DNA of 47,253 nucleotides from Paludibacter sp. (lineage in GTDB: Bacteria; Bacteroidota; Bacteroidia; Bacteroidales; Paludibacteraceae). This document shows, piece by piece, positions 1 through 9,191 of the stretch. The first letter of the stretch is position 1. Every line of letters starts with the position of its first letter. The notes beneath the pieces are model-generated. The model made no database searches, was not told where the DNA came from, and saw only the letters and a program-made list of their open reading frames with translations. Location of the stretch: positions 1 to 47,253 of the forward strand of contig DAIDKM010000018.1 in assembly GCA_027450045.1 (NCBI GenBank), given 5' to 3'. The position numbers were made by a program, and so were the translations under genes.

Positions 1-71
1 TATTGATGGCTGCCTGGGCAGTCAATGCTCCTTATTGCAAATGGGATTTTTGTTTCGGGTAATTTTGCAGG

Positions 72-1187
72 TCAATAATGGAGGCAAATGACCACCATTT
101 CCGATTGGGTGCCAATGCGGTATTGAGGCCCCCAGATACCTAATCCTGAGGAAACATAATAATGGGTATTGCCTTTTTTGCCATAGCCGTATTGGATTTC
201 GAACATGTTTTTGACAAACAGGTTACCCGGGAAAAATTGACCTTCGTGCGTATGACCGGAAATTTGGAGGTCGATACCATTTTGTTGTGCCTCCTCCAGA
301 TGAAAAGGTTGATGATCTAATAAGATTTTTGGCAAATCGGGATTGAGATTCTTTACCAATTCGGCAAGCGATTTACGCTGGAAGTTGCTACGGTCATCGC
401 GTCCTATGAGGTAAAATGAATTGTCGATCAGATGCGTGGAATCGATCAGTATATGAATGCCTGATTTACTTAAATATTCTGCTGTTGCCCCTTTTGTTTC
501 TGTATAATGCTCATGGTTGCCATTGATGGCAAATACACCCAATGATGCCTCTATTTGTTGAAACTCTTCCCGCATATTTTGACGGATAATCGGCTTTATG
601 GAGCGGTCGGAAACGTCGCCTGCCATGAGCACAATGTCAGGTTTTTCTGCATTGATCATGGCGACATAGCGCTTTAAGTTCTTTTTATTGATGGAAAAAC
701 CAAGATGAATGTCGCTTACCGCTACAATTTTCAACTCTTTGTGCTGTTGTGGCTTGTCGCTTTGCAGATCGAGCTTCACCGTTTTAGGATGCTTAAACCG
801 ATAATTGCCAATAAACATGACGATTGCAATGGCAATAAGGCTGATCATCATCCACCAATACCGGTAGTTGTGCAAACCTGCCGGTGCAAAGTGCATCATA
901 TCATTGGCTAACCTGACAGCATCAGCTATTAAAAAAGAGAAAAACAGATAAATCATCACTATCAGGTAGGTATTGCCTAAGAATGAGATAATGGATGCTA
1001 ACTTGAGGGGCATCTTATATCCAAACAACAAAGCTCCGATAAAAAATAAAAAGAACAAGATGTTTCCTCCGGCATAGAGTGGAAGCAAAAAGTCTTTGTC
1101 GGGCAAAACCTGGCAACCCCGCCACGTGATATAAAGGATGATAGATAATAAAACTATTGGAAAGAAGGCGAAAAATCGGCGTTTCAT
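72..1187 (-). CDS. Membrane-anchored calcineurin-like metallophosphoesterase
   Basis: This 371-residue protein has a hydrophobic N-terminal half with about four membrane segments (roughly residues 6-21, 38-56, 63-89 and 111-128), followed by a cytosolic or periplasmic phosphoesterase domain. The domain carries the usual metal-site motifs: D159-x-H161 in SDIHLG, GD at 190-191, GNHEH at 223-227, a DHQP block near 292 and SGHTHEGQ near 310. These resemble the YaeI/YkuE branch of the metallophosphoesterases, which hydrolyse phosphoester or pyrophosphate bonds; the substrate here cannot be read from the sequence. The ATG at 1187 is preferred because it lies 28 nt after the conserved leader box at 1216-1275. 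The gene has its own promoter-like site at 1319-1326, so it need not depend on the porP gene upstream. The family call is firm, the physiological role is not. Confidence 0.9.
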   Translation of the reverse strand: MKRRFFAFFPIVLLSIILYITWRGCQVLPDKDFLLPLYAGGNILFFLFFIGALLFGYKMPLKLASIISFLGNTYLIVMIYLFFSFLIADAVRLANDMMHFAPAGLHNYRYWWMMISLIAIAIVMFIGNYRFKHPKTVKLDLQSDKPQQHKELKIVAVSDIHLGFSINKKNLKRYVAMINAEKPDIVLMAGDVSDRSIKPIIRQNMREEFQQIEASLGVFAINGNHEHYTETKGATAEYLSKSGIHILIDSTHLIDNSFYLIGRDDRSNFQRKSLAELVKNLNPDLPKILLDHQPFHLEEAQQNGIDLQISGHTHEGQFFPGNLFVKNMFEIQYGYGKKGNTHYYVSSGLGIWGPQYRIGTQSEMVVICLHY

Positions 1188-1215
1188 ACGTGAATAATTT
1201 GTTTTTAAAGGTCGT

Positions 1216-1275
1216 ATGGAACTCGCATGTCAACTATTCTCATATCTGGGAATGAAATTTACATGCTCGTTTCAT
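1216..1275 (-). promoter_or_regulatory. Conserved paired-box 5' leader, copy 1
   Basis: Read on the minus strand, box A (ATGAAACGAGCATG, 1275-1262) can pair with box B (CATGCGAGTTCCAT, 1229-1216). The pairing is ATG/CAT, an A-C mismatch, AAC/GTT, a tandem GA/GA and then GCATG/CATGC. The loop is about 32 nt. Box B ends 28 nt before the start codon and continues into ACGACCTTTAAAAA. Three other genes in this window carry the same arrangement. The function is unknown; a cis-acting RNA or leader-peptide control element is the inference. Confidence 0.75.
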
Positions 1276-1297
1276 TTTGAATCAGTTTGCTAAATAA

Positions 1298-1312
1298 GGA
1301 GCAGATTGCTCC
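1298..1312. other. Small hairpin in the metallophosphoesterase 5' UTR
   Basis: GGAGCA and TGCTCC form a perfect 6-bp inverted repeat around a 3-nt loop. It lies between the predicted promoter (1319-1326) and the paired-box leader. It has no T-run on the gene strand, so a terminator role is not supported. Confidence 0.4.
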
Positions 1313-1318
1313 CGTCCG

Positions 1319-1326
1319 CAAAGATA
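1319..1326 (-). promoter_or_regulatory. Predicted promoter (-7 box) for the metallophosphoesterase
   Basis: The minus strand reads TATCTTTG, matching the Bacteroidota -7 consensus TAnnTTTG. Transcription from here would start near 1310, so the leader at 1216-1275 would be inside the mRNA. Confidence 0.55.
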
Positions 1327-1387
1327 GTCATCTTTTAGATGCAATTTTGCGACACAATCCTATTTCAAAAAAAAGGAGAAACGCTAA

Positions 1388-2290
1388 CTAATAGCATCCG
1401 ATGCATTCTTGTCCACGGAAGAATCGATAGACAATCATCAATTCGTGTGACCCTATGGAACTCCGACTGATTCCGCCAACAGAATAATCATAACTATATG
1501 ACAAAAAGAGGGATTTGCTTAAATTAATTCCGGCAATGAATCCCATTTCACTGGAGGTACGATAAAAAACACCTAATTGAAACAAGTCCGATTGATCGTC
1601 TGCCTTAAAATAGGTAGTAAAGTTCAGTTCGAGTTGACGCTGGTTTTGAACCTGAATACCGCATCCACCTAAGCCGAAATCAAGTGGTTGCTGGGTATAA
1701 TCCCGATAGATGACGTAGAGGTAATTAATGTTCGTTTGAAGATCTCTTTTGGGGAAAAACAGCGAAAAAATATTTTGACTGGATGCTCCGAATCGCAACG
1801 CTTTGCTTGCTAATTCTGTCCCAAGATCGGCATTATAATGATTGACTCTCACTAATTTCTGATAGATGAAAGGATCGCTTTGTGTATCAACACGCACTTT
1901 AGAAGGATCGTAGGATAAACTTTCAAAACTGGCAGCAACACCAAGATGCAACCGCCAATAGTCATTGAGTATGACGGCATAGGCATAAGAAAGCGCAATA
2001 TTAGCGGTTGTAGTGTATCCAATATTATCGGAGAAGGCTTTCACTCCAAATTGAGTGTGCATGTGATCGAGATAAAGAAGGCCTGAAGCAAAAAAGGTGG
2101 TTGGTGCACCAGGGAAGTGGATCCATTGCTTTCGGGCAGCCATGCTTATCACACCGGCATAGCTGCTATTAATGGACGACGGGTTAATGTAATATGTATT
2201 GTCCCAATAATCGTTTATATGGATGCTTGTTTGCGCATGTCCCGAAATCCATGCTATGGAGAATAGAAAAAAGAAGATGTACTTTTTCAT
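1388..2290 (-). CDS. PorP/SprF-family type IX secretion membrane protein
   Basis: This 300-residue protein starts with a clear signal peptide (MKKYIFFFLF... ending GHAQ) and continues as an amphipathic beta-rich outer-membrane protein. Features typical of PorP/SprF proteins are a small-residue-rich start with NPSSINSSYAGV, a FASGLLYLDH stretch and a C-terminal SIGSHELMIVYRF strand. Members of this family accompany T9SS substrates that carry a type B C-terminal domain and help anchor them at the surface. The adhesin with exactly such a domain lies directly upstream on the same strand, with only 110 nt between the two. An in-frame extension to 2350 exists, but it would run through the conserved leader and would bury the signal peptide, so the ATG at 2290 is preferred. 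Confidence 0.85.
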   Translation of the reverse strand: MKKYIFFFLFSIAWISGHAQTSIHINDYWDNTYYINPSSINSSYAGVISMAARKQWIHFPGAPTTFFASGLLYLDHMHTQFGVKAFSDNIGYTTTANIALSYAYAVILNDYWRLHLGVAASFESLSYDPSKVRVDTQSDPFIYQKLVRVNHYNADLGTELASKALRFGASSQNIFSLFFPKRDLQTNINYLYVIYRDYTQQPLDFGLGGCGIQVQNQRQLELNFTTYFKADDQSDLFQLGVFYRTSSEMGFIAGINLSKSLFLSYSYDYSVGGISRSSIGSHELMIVYRFFRGQECIGCY

Positions 2291-2399
2291 CTGATTGCGT
2301 TTAATTCGTACACTAAGGACAGATGGAACTCCATGACAGCCGATCATCATTTCCTTGTGTGTTTAAATTAATAGTCCTGTTCGTTTCATCTGATTGCGT
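2285..2399. repeat. 16-bp direct repeat flanking leader copy 2
   Basis: TTTCATCTGATTGCGT occurs at 2285-2300 and again at 2384-2399, exactly 99 bp apart. On the gene strand, one copy covers the PorP start codon and the other covers the first codon-like ATG of the leader box A. Confidence 0.85.
2322..2390 (-). promoter_or_regulatory. Conserved paired-box 5' leader, copy 2
   Basis: Minus-strand box A (GATGAAACGAACAG, 2390-2377) faces box B, whose pairing blocks are CTGT (2339-2336) and GAGTTCCATC (2331-2322). The pairs are GATG/CATC, an A-C mismatch, AAC/GTT, tandem GA/GA and ACAG/CTGT, with CATG (2335-2332) bulged. ACAG/CTGT replaces the RCATG/CATGY pairing of the other copies, a compensatory change. 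The box starts about 10 nt after the adhesin stop codon and ends 32 nt before the PorP start. Confidence 0.72.
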
Positions 2400-2400
2400 A

Positions 2401-5400
2401 TTACCGGAGAACAGTCACATATCCGACTTTCGTTTTTGATCCAGTGGGGGACATATAATATAACACATAGAAATAGGTATCGTTAGGAACCATTTCACCA
2501 TGATATGTACCATCCCATCCATCGGTTCCATCATACAGAAGCAACCCGTTTCGATTGTACACCTTGATATGCCACCCTTTCATAAAAATATCATTGATGC
2601 CATCTCCATTGGGAGTAAACGTATTGACTTGGTTATCATTCACAATCCAAATGCGTTTCGTGGCAGTTTCAACACAACCATAGGGACTGATCACATGTAA
2701 CTGAATATCATAATAACCTTCTTTGGTAATAGCGTATGTATGGACTACATCTGCCCCTTGCGCTGACTGTCCATCGCCAAAATTCCAAAAGTATTGCGAA
2801 AAAGGAACCGACTCGCTCCAAACATGCAGTTGGGGATCACTTGTAGTTACCTCCGTTCGATCGGTCTGGATGGTGTAATGAAACAGGCCAAAATAGGATG
2901 CCGTGAACTGCAAAGTATTAGTACAGCCTGCTAAAGAGGTTCCGATAACGCTGTAATCGCCTGCTTTTTTAATAACAAGACTATCGCCGGTTGTCCCGTT
3001 ACTCCAGAGGTATGAGTTTGCTCCCGATACGTGAATTGTCACAGAGTCTCCCTCACATAATTTGGGTTCTTTGTCAATAGATAAGATAGGTAATGATTCG
3101 ACGGTGATTGTGTTTTTGTAAATGCTACTACACGATGGGGTAGTTATAGTTAATTGCACCGCATAGTTTCCCGGATTAACATAGCGATGTTGAGGGCTTT
3201 TCTCCGTTGACGTAGTACCATCACCGAAATCCCACAGGTAGGTAAATGTACCACTTATTTCGTTAACAACCATCGCATTAAATTGGAAAAGATGCGTATT
3301 ACAATCAATCAATTGATCCGTTATCCCTGTTTCAGGAATTGTAACCTGGAATGAATAACTCATTGTGCAACCCAGCGTATCCATCACTTGCAGAGTTACC
3401 ATTCCACTCTGAGAAGTTGTCATAATCTCATTGTTGGCTCCACTTACTTTTCCTCTCGACCATGTAAATTGATAGGGAGGCATTCCTCCTGTGACGTTTG
3501 CAGTACAAATAGCAGTTACTTGCTTCGTAGCACAATTGAAATCATCGGTAATGGACATGTTAACAGCAAGCGGAGATGGACGTTTTACTTCGTATATAAA
3601 CGTTGATGAGCAGCTTAGCGAGTCCGTTATAGACACGGTATAAGTTCCGGCCTGTATACGGGTTAAATCTTTTGTGGTGGCTCCATTCGACCATACATAG
3701 CGGTAGGGAGGCGTGCCACCTGTCACTACTAAACTAATTGCACCGCTATTCGGATCATTGCAGACAAGAGCATCTTGTATTAAGGCTGATGCCTCTAAAG
3801 CTGGTGGTTCTACAATCACAAACGTGCGGGTAATATCGCATGGAGAACCATCGCTGATGGTTGCGGTATAGGTTCCAGGCCCTAAATTATTACGGTTGGT
3901 TCCTGATGTAGCGCCATCGCTCCAGATAACCGAGATAGGGGTTCCGCTAACATTGAGATGGATACTTCCGTTTTGTGCACCATGGCAAGTCACATTGGTT
4001 ACGGTCGGATCAATCATAAAAACAGGCGGTTCCTGCAGATTAATTGAGACGGTTTTTTGACAACCGTTAGCATCGGTAACCGTGATAACATAATCCCCAC
4101 CCGACAGATTGTTTTGGTAAGTACCGCTTGCGAGATTACTCCATGTTTCCTGATAAGGTGGAACGCCACCCGAAATTTGCAACGAAATGGAACCATTATT
4201 CGATCCATAACAGGTAATTGGCGTGGTATTGGCAATCACACTGAGTGCGGAAGGCTGGGTAATAGTGACTGTCAGAGTATCGAAGCAGCCCGATTGATCT
4301 GTCACGGTCAGTGTATATATTCCGGCAGAAATCGAGTCAATGTTTTGGAGATTGCTAATAAAGCCATTAGGCCCTTTCCAAGAATAGTTATAATTAAACA
4401 CCCCGGGAGATGTTTCAAACGGTGTTCCTCCTGTTGCGTTAACAGCGATAGCACCTGTTGCAGAACCATTACACAAAACATTGGTCTGATGAATTAATGC
4501 GACTGTTAAAGGGGTAGGTTCTGTAATCGTATAGTTTGCTGTTGCCGGCGTACAACCCACACTGTCGGTTACGGATACACTATAGTTTCCCGGCTCCAGA
4601 TTAAACAGGTTTTGAGAAGTTGAAAAGGGGGTATTGTTCTTCATCCATGAATAATGATAATTTCCAGCTCCACCTGTTACTGAAATGGAAATTGATCCGT
4701 TGGCTTCGCCAAAACAAGTAATGTCTTTTTGAATTGCAGTGTCAATGACAATAGCAGCAGGCTCTGTCACGGTATAATTGGCTGAAAAAGGACACCCACC
4801 GGCATCATCTACAGAAAGAGTATAAATCCCGGGTGCTAATCCTGTGATGGTCGGGGCGCTCGAGGCAAATCCATTAGGTCCCGTCCATATAATTTTATAA
4901 GGTGTGCCAGAGCTAAAAGGTACTCCTCCGGTGATCTGGGTTTGAATGGCGCCGTTGTTGGCTTCATAGCAAGTGCTATTGGTGATGGTAACGTTTGGGT
5001 TGATCGATGGATTGACTGTAATAATTACATTAAAATCGCTGCCCGCACAAGAACCGGAAATTGGCGTGACGGTGTAGGTAACCGTTGCCGGACTGTGGGT
5101 GGTGTTGATTAATGTTTGACTAATTGATGACTGAGGAGCCGATTGTGCAGAAGCCCCGTTGATTGAACCTGCCGGATTGACAACCGGCGTTGACCAAGTA
5201 TAGGTTGTTCCAAAAGGTACGATATCACCACCAACAGAGTCTGGCAAAATGACAAAGGCTTTTCCACTGCAAATGACTGTGTTCTTTGATGATATAACCG
5301 GAATTGGTTGTATCGTCACTTGGGCAATATTCGATATCATGGTGGAACATCCACCTGAAGATAGCGTGATGATGCAATAATAATAAATGGTGCCAACGTT

Positions 5401-8400
5401 GGTAGCCGGTGGCATGTAGTTGTTGTAAGTTGCTCCTAAAATGGGAGTTCCCGATGTATTATCGTTAATGCTGTTGCTATACCATTGATAAGAGGGAGTG
5501 CCAGCCCCATTTATGAAAGCAATTGATAAAAGAGTTGGCGTTTCGCCTATGCAGATTGTGCTGGATGTTGGTTGGGTTGTAATGATTGGCGCGGCATTGA
5601 CAATTACTTCTGCTGTGGCAGAGGTTACGATACAGCCCGGGCCGGTGGGTTGAGAGATCACACAATAATAGTAAAACTTTCCTATTGTATTGGTGATTGG
5701 CGTATAAGTCGCATTGGTAGCGCCAGTGATTATGTTTCCCGACGTATTGCTGTTGATGGAGTTCTGATACCATTGATAAGCAAAGTTACCAACTCCTCCA
5801 CTGGCAGTTACGCTCAAATCAGCGGGGATTGCTGTTTGACATACAGTTTGAGTAGCAAGTGGCTGTGTTGTAACCATTGGATCGGATACAACTCTGACTT
5901 TGGCAACGTTGCTTGTGATTGCTCCACATCCATTTCCGGAAAGCGCTATGGTTGCATAGTAATAATATACTCCGGGCGTTGTGAAAACAGGCGGTGTATA
6001 AGTTGAATTTGTTGCGCCGGCAATTGGAGCACCACCCATATTCGTTGAGTCTTGCGTATTTTGATACCATTGATAAGAAGCCGTTCCGGCACCCCCTGTA
6101 TAGATTACACTCAAAGGATCAATAATGGTTCCTCCGACGCAGATTGTTTGTTCCAGTAAGGGTTGTGTACTGATAGTTGGAATGGAATTGACGGTTACCG
6201 AAGCCGTGTTGGAAATCATACTGGAACATCCGCCTGTTTGTAAGGAAATGATGCAATAATAATAGGTGGTACCAATCATGGTTGTTGGGGGAGTGTAGCT
6301 ACTGTTAATTTCCCCGCTAATCGCTGTTCCCGTCGTCGTGTTGTTCAAGCTGTTTTGATACCATTGATACGCGGGGGTTCCCGTGCCATTGGTATATGAA
6401 ACAGATAAGATTGTTGCTGTACCACCTTGACATACAGTACTTGAAATGGGCTGTTTTGTAATATAGGGTGCAGGGTTGACGGTTATGATGTATTTTACTG
6501 TGGTGCCGGAACATCCATTTAACCAAGGAGTGATGAGATACGTAACCGTGCCGGAACTTGATCCCGTGTTATGAATGATTTGCGCCGGTATTGTATCTGA
6601 CGTACCATAGGAAATGTATCCTGAAATGCCTGATGTTGCTGAAGCCGACCAGATAAAAGTAGTTCCACTTGCATCTGCCGTTAATGGAACAGGGACAGTT
6701 GGTATTCCCGAACAAACCGTTTGGGCTAACGTCGTATTGGTAAGGATAGGTACTCGCTTCACTACAAAAGTATCTCTTGCAGTTGAAGAGATGCCACATT
6801 CATTTGTCACGGTGAAAGATATTGGGTATACACCCGGAGCGTTATAGAGAATGGCTCCCGGTATTGCTTTTGTGGCTGTGGAAGGAGTCCCGCCAGGGAA
6901 ACTCCACGCATAAATCAAAGAGCTTGTGTCAGGAGTACATGTGTTGATGATTGCTGTCGGATAGATTGTGGCAGCGCCGCAATGATCAGCAAGGGGATTA
7001 AGAATAACCACTGGCGGCTTTTTTACCGTTATGGTATCGGAGACTGATTGATTGCCGCACGCTGTGGTTATTGACAAAGTAACAATATATGATCCCGGAT
7101 TGATAAACTGAAAAGAAGGACTTACAGATGAAGCATTGGTTCCATTGGTGAATACGTAAGCAGATGATGTGCCACAATTTCCGGCTTTGTAGGTAACATT
7201 CCAGTGGTAGCTGATTGTATCACACGACTTCGACACATCGGTAGTGTTTGTGGTTGTCACATTTAAAGGAGCACATCCGGCATTGTGATCGACAGCAAAT
7301 TGAAGATTCAATGGAGGTTCAACACATATTGTATCCTGTATTGTATCCAATCCGCAATTATTTCCCGTTTCCATCGTCACGATATAGGTTCCGGGAATGG
7401 AAAATTGCGGCATGATGATCGACGATCCTGATGTCCAAAGGTTCGGATTCGACGAACCAAAATCGCTCCCCAAAACACCACTACTCAGAGTCACGCCTGT
7501 TGAAGGAGTAATGCTCCATACAATTTTTGGATTGGCAAGACACCCACCAGCACTTGCTTGAGAAGCTCCCGTAGTCATATTGCTGAGCGAAATAGGCGTA
7601 TTGGTACAAGTCGTTGTTTTAGATGCCTGAAAATTGGCAATAGGGGGTGTGGAAACATAAATAGGAACAACTCCGACTGCGGAGGTTCCACAAGGGTTCG
7701 TAGCTACAATGTTGGCAGAAAAAGAGTTAGGAAACCATGAATTTCCGCTTATGCTGTTGGTTCCACATGAAGAGTGTGTAAAGGTATGAGTTACACTGGA
7801 AGGTGGAGGGTTATTAAACACTTGAGGTGCAGAACCATCGTTAAAAGTAACAGTGTAGGTAGTGCCAGGAGGATTATTGTCAGTGCCTGTTATGGGGAAA
7901 GTTAATGTACTATTGCCACAGATATTGGTATTACCCGGGTTTCCTAATGAAACCGCAGGATTGGAACCCACAAACACGGTGTATTTTTTAGTAATAGTGC
8001 AACCGTTTTGCCCTGGAATTGTGTATGTTAATGTCCATGAGCCAACAGTATATGTATGAGTAACAGTACTCCATGTAGTTGCAAAAAAATCAGGTGATCC
8101 ATCTCCCCAGCTAATCGTGTAGTTGACATTGGTAGCGGTTGTTGTTGATGCATTGGTGAAAGTGATGATAGCATCCGAATTACTGCATGTTCTAAAGGTT
8201 GGTTGTCCATTGAATACCACGAAATCCGCTGTGGAATTTAAGGTAGCATCCGGCGCTTGATGTAACGTGATGATCTTCTGAATTGATTGAATGCAACCGG
8301 TAGTATCATCGGTTACAGTCAGGGTTACTGTAAACGATTGGGTCCCATTGCCTGGTGCTGAATATTGATGGGTTGGGTTTGGATCAGTAGAGGTGATGGA

Positions 8401-9162
8401 ATCGCCAAAGTTCCATAAATAAGAGCAGGAATCTTTCCCGGAGACAGAAGAAGTAAACTGGACAACATTGCTGGAGCATTGATTGTCGGTAAACGAGAAA
8501 TTAATTACAGGCAACGGATTCACTGTCAAAATTGCAGAAGTTGAACATCCACTGCTGTTTGTATAGGTAATCGTAGTTGTTCCTACTGCAAGAATTTTTA
8601 CCAATCCGGTGCTATTGATTGTTGCTACAGTTGTATTAGTAGATACCCAAGGCTTGGTAGAATTCGGCGTTCCTGAACCACTTAATTGTGTGGTGTCTCG
8701 ATCGATGCAGACGGTAAGTTTTCCCGAAATGACAGGCGTAGCATTTACCGTTATGGTTGCCGTTTGCGAAGATATAGGTTGAGTAGTATTTGTCGCATCC
8801 GTTACACTAACAAGTGTGTAAACATAAGTTCCGGCTGTCTTGGTAGGTACATTTACCGTTGCGCTGTTGCCCGAAGTTGTTGTGACAATTTGATTGGCAC
8901 CATTGTTGATTTTGTAGGTAAACGTATACGGCGCTGTGCCACCCGAAGTAGAAAATGTCACGCTTACATTGGCGCTATTTTGGCACACAGAAGTAGTACT
9001 AGTGATGGTGGCAGTTATGCTGGCGCTGCTTTGTCCACTGCCTGAATTTGACGTAAATTCGTTTGAATCTATTCCTTGATCTCCTTCGATGGCATAAGCG
9101 GTACGAACATTACTCACAAGGGCAATGAGGATCAAAAAGGTGAATTTGAAAGACGCTTTCAT
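2401..9162 (-). CDS. Giant T9SS type B adhesin with Ig/PKD/SprB repeats
   Basis: This is a 2253-residue surface or secreted protein. A signal peptide (residues 1-24, ending TAYA) is followed by an Ig-like domain, a Big2-like segment (about 140-215) and several PKD domains with YLWNFGD-type cores. Next come four tandem Ig-like repeats of about 95 residues sharing YQWYxNS (about 896-1284). Six to seven SprB-type repeats (about 1385-1940) share a C-x-G-x-x-NGxI...G-G-x-P-Y...W...LxxGxYxxxVxDxxGC plan. Two further PKD domains (YLWDFGDG, YFWNFGDG) precede the C-terminal FTPNGDGINDIF...GWDGTYHG...DTYFYVL...G type B sorting domain. Such proteins are exported by the T9SS and act as gliding or attachment adhesins. 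A PorP/SprF partner follows directly. Ligand and surface role are unknown. Confidence 0.93.
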   Translation of the reverse strand: MKASFKFTFLILIALVSNVRTAYAIEGDQGIDSNEFTSNSGSGQSSASITATITSTTSVCQNSANVSVTFSTSGGTAPYTFTYKINNGANQIVTTTSGNSATVNVPTKTAGTYVYTLVSVTDATNTTQPISSQTATITVNATPVISGKLTVCIDRDTTQLSGSGTPNSTKPWVSTNTTVATINSTGLVKILAVGTTTITYTNSSGCSTSAILTVNPLPVINFSFTDNQCSSNVVQFTSSVSGKDSCSYLWNFGDSITSTDPNPTHQYSAPGNGTQSFTVTLTVTDDTTGCIQSIQKIITLHQAPDATLNSTADFVVFNGQPTFRTCSNSDAIITFTNASTTTATNVNYTISWGDGSPDFFATTWSTVTHTYTVGSWTLTYTIPGQNGCTITKKYTVFVGSNPAVSLGNPGNTNICGNSTLTFPITGTDNNPPGTTYTVTFNDGSAPQVFNNPPPSSVTHTFTHSSCGTNSISGNSWFPNSFSANIVATNPCGTSAVGVVPIYVSTPPIANFQASKTTTCTNTPISLSNMTTGASQASAGGCLANPKIVWSITPSTGVTLSSGVLGSDFGSSNPNLWTSGSSIIMPQFSIPGTYIVTMETGNNCGLDTIQDTICVEPPLNLQFAVDHNAGCAPLNVTTTNTTDVSKSCDTISYHWNVTYKAGNCGTSSAYVFTNGTNASSVSPSFQFINPGSYIVTLSITTACGNQSVSDTITVKKPPVVILNPLADHCGAATIYPTAIINTCTPDTSSLIYAWSFPGGTPSTATKAIPGAILYNAPGVYPISFTVTNECGISSTARDTFVVKRVPILTNTTLAQTVCSGIPTVPVPLTADASGTTFIWSASATSGISGYISYGTSDTIPAQIIHNTGSSSGTVTYLITPWLNGCSGTTVKYIITVNPAPYITKQPISSTVCQGGTATILSVSYTNGTGTPAYQWYQNSLNNTTTGTAISGEINSSYTPPTTMIGTTYYYCIISLQTGGCSSMISNTASVTVNSIPTISTQPLLEQTICVGGTIIDPLSVIYTGGAGTASYQWYQNTQDSTNMGGAPIAGATNSTYTPPVFTTPGVYYYYATIALSGNGCGAITSNVAKVRVVSDPMVTTQPLATQTVCQTAIPADLSVTASGGVGNFAYQWYQNSINSNTSGNIITGATNATYTPITNTIGKFYYYCVISQPTGPGCIVTSATAEVIVNAAPIITTQPTSSTICIGETPTLLSIAFINGAGTPSYQWYSNSINDNTSGTPILGATYNNYMPPATNVGTIYYYCIITLSSGGCSTMISNIAQVTIQPIPVISSKNTVICSGKAFVILPDSVGGDIVPFGTTYTWSTPVVNPAGSINGASAQSAPQSSISQTLINTTHSPATVTYTVTPISGSCAGSDFNVIITVNPSINPNVTITNSTCYEANNGAIQTQITGGVPFSSGTPYKIIWTGPNGFASSAPTITGLAPGIYTLSVDDAGGCPFSANYTVTEPAAIVIDTAIQKDITCFGEANGSISISVTGGAGNYHYSWMKNNTPFSTSQNLFNLEPGNYSVSVTDSVGCTPATANYTITEPTPLTVALIHQTNVLCNGSATGAIAVNATGGTPFETSPGVFNYNYSWKGPNGFISNLQNIDSISAGIYTLTVTDQSGCFDTLTVTITQPSALSVIANTTPITCYGSNNGSISLQISGGVPPYQETWSNLASGTYQNNLSGGDYVITVTDANGCQKTVSINLQEPPVFMIDPTVTNVTCHGAQNGSIHLNVSGTPISVIWSDGATSGTNRNNLGPGTYTATISDGSPCDITRTFVIVEPPALEASALIQDALVCNDPNSGAISLVVTGGTPPYRYVWSNGATTKDLTRIQAGTYTVSITDSLSCSSTFIYEVKRPSPLAVNMSITDDFNCATKQVTAICTANVTGGMPPYQFTWSRGKVSGANNEIMTTSQSGMVTLQVMDTLGCTMSYSFQVTIPETGITDQLIDCNTHLFQFNAMVVNEISGTFTYLWDFGDGTTSTEKSPQHRYVNPGNYAVQLTITTPSCSSIYKNTITVESLPILSIDKEPKLCEGDSVTIHVSGANSYLWSNGTTGDSLVIKKAGDYSVIGTSLAGCTNTLQFTASYFGLFHYTIQTDRTEVTTSDPQLHVWSESVPFSQYFWNFGDGQSAQGADVVHTYAITKEGYYDIQLHVISPYGCVETATKRIWIVNDNQVNTFTPNGDGINDIFMKGWHIKVYNRNGLLLYDGTDGWDGTYHGEMVPNDTYFYVLYYMSPTGSKTKVGYVTVLR
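3330..5000 (-). repeat. SprB-type tandem repeats inside the adhesin
   Basis: Six clear copies and one degenerate copy of a repeat of about 75-88 residues are encoded back to back. Each copy has an early Cys followed by NG(S/A)I, a central GG-P-Y...W, and a closing GxYTxxVTDxxGC then (T)EP. Boundaries are approximate. Confidence 0.8.
5312..6474 (-). repeat. Four tandem Ig-like repeats inside the adhesin
   Basis: Four copies of about 95 residues share ITxQPxxxTxCxG, AYQWYQNS, TGATNxxYTPP and YYYCxIxxxxxGC. Nucleotide divergence between copies is moderate, so they are old or functionally constrained duplications. Boundaries are approximate. Confidence 0.8.
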
Positions 9163-9191
9163 CTGATTTATAATTGAATTCTAAAGGTCAG

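Noticed and set aside
1-71. CTGCC/GGCAG inverted repeat at the window edge
   Set aside because: It could be a terminator downstream of the metallophosphoesterase gene, but there is no T-run and too little flanking sequence to judge.
2291-2350. N-terminal extension of the PorP/SprF frame
   Set aside because: It would place 20 residues before an excellent signal peptide and would translate through leader box B.
4057-4497. 146-codon open frame antisense to the adhesin, and similar long frames at 5572-6006 and 8686-9045
   Set aside because: They mirror the repetitive adhesin coding sequence, lack any recognisable domain and have the composition of antisense shadow frames.
3330-6474. Periodic repeats that might suggest a CRISPR-like or satellite array
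   Set aside because: They are protein-level SprB and Ig-like repeats in one long coding frame, with diverged DNA and no constant repeat-spacer pattern.
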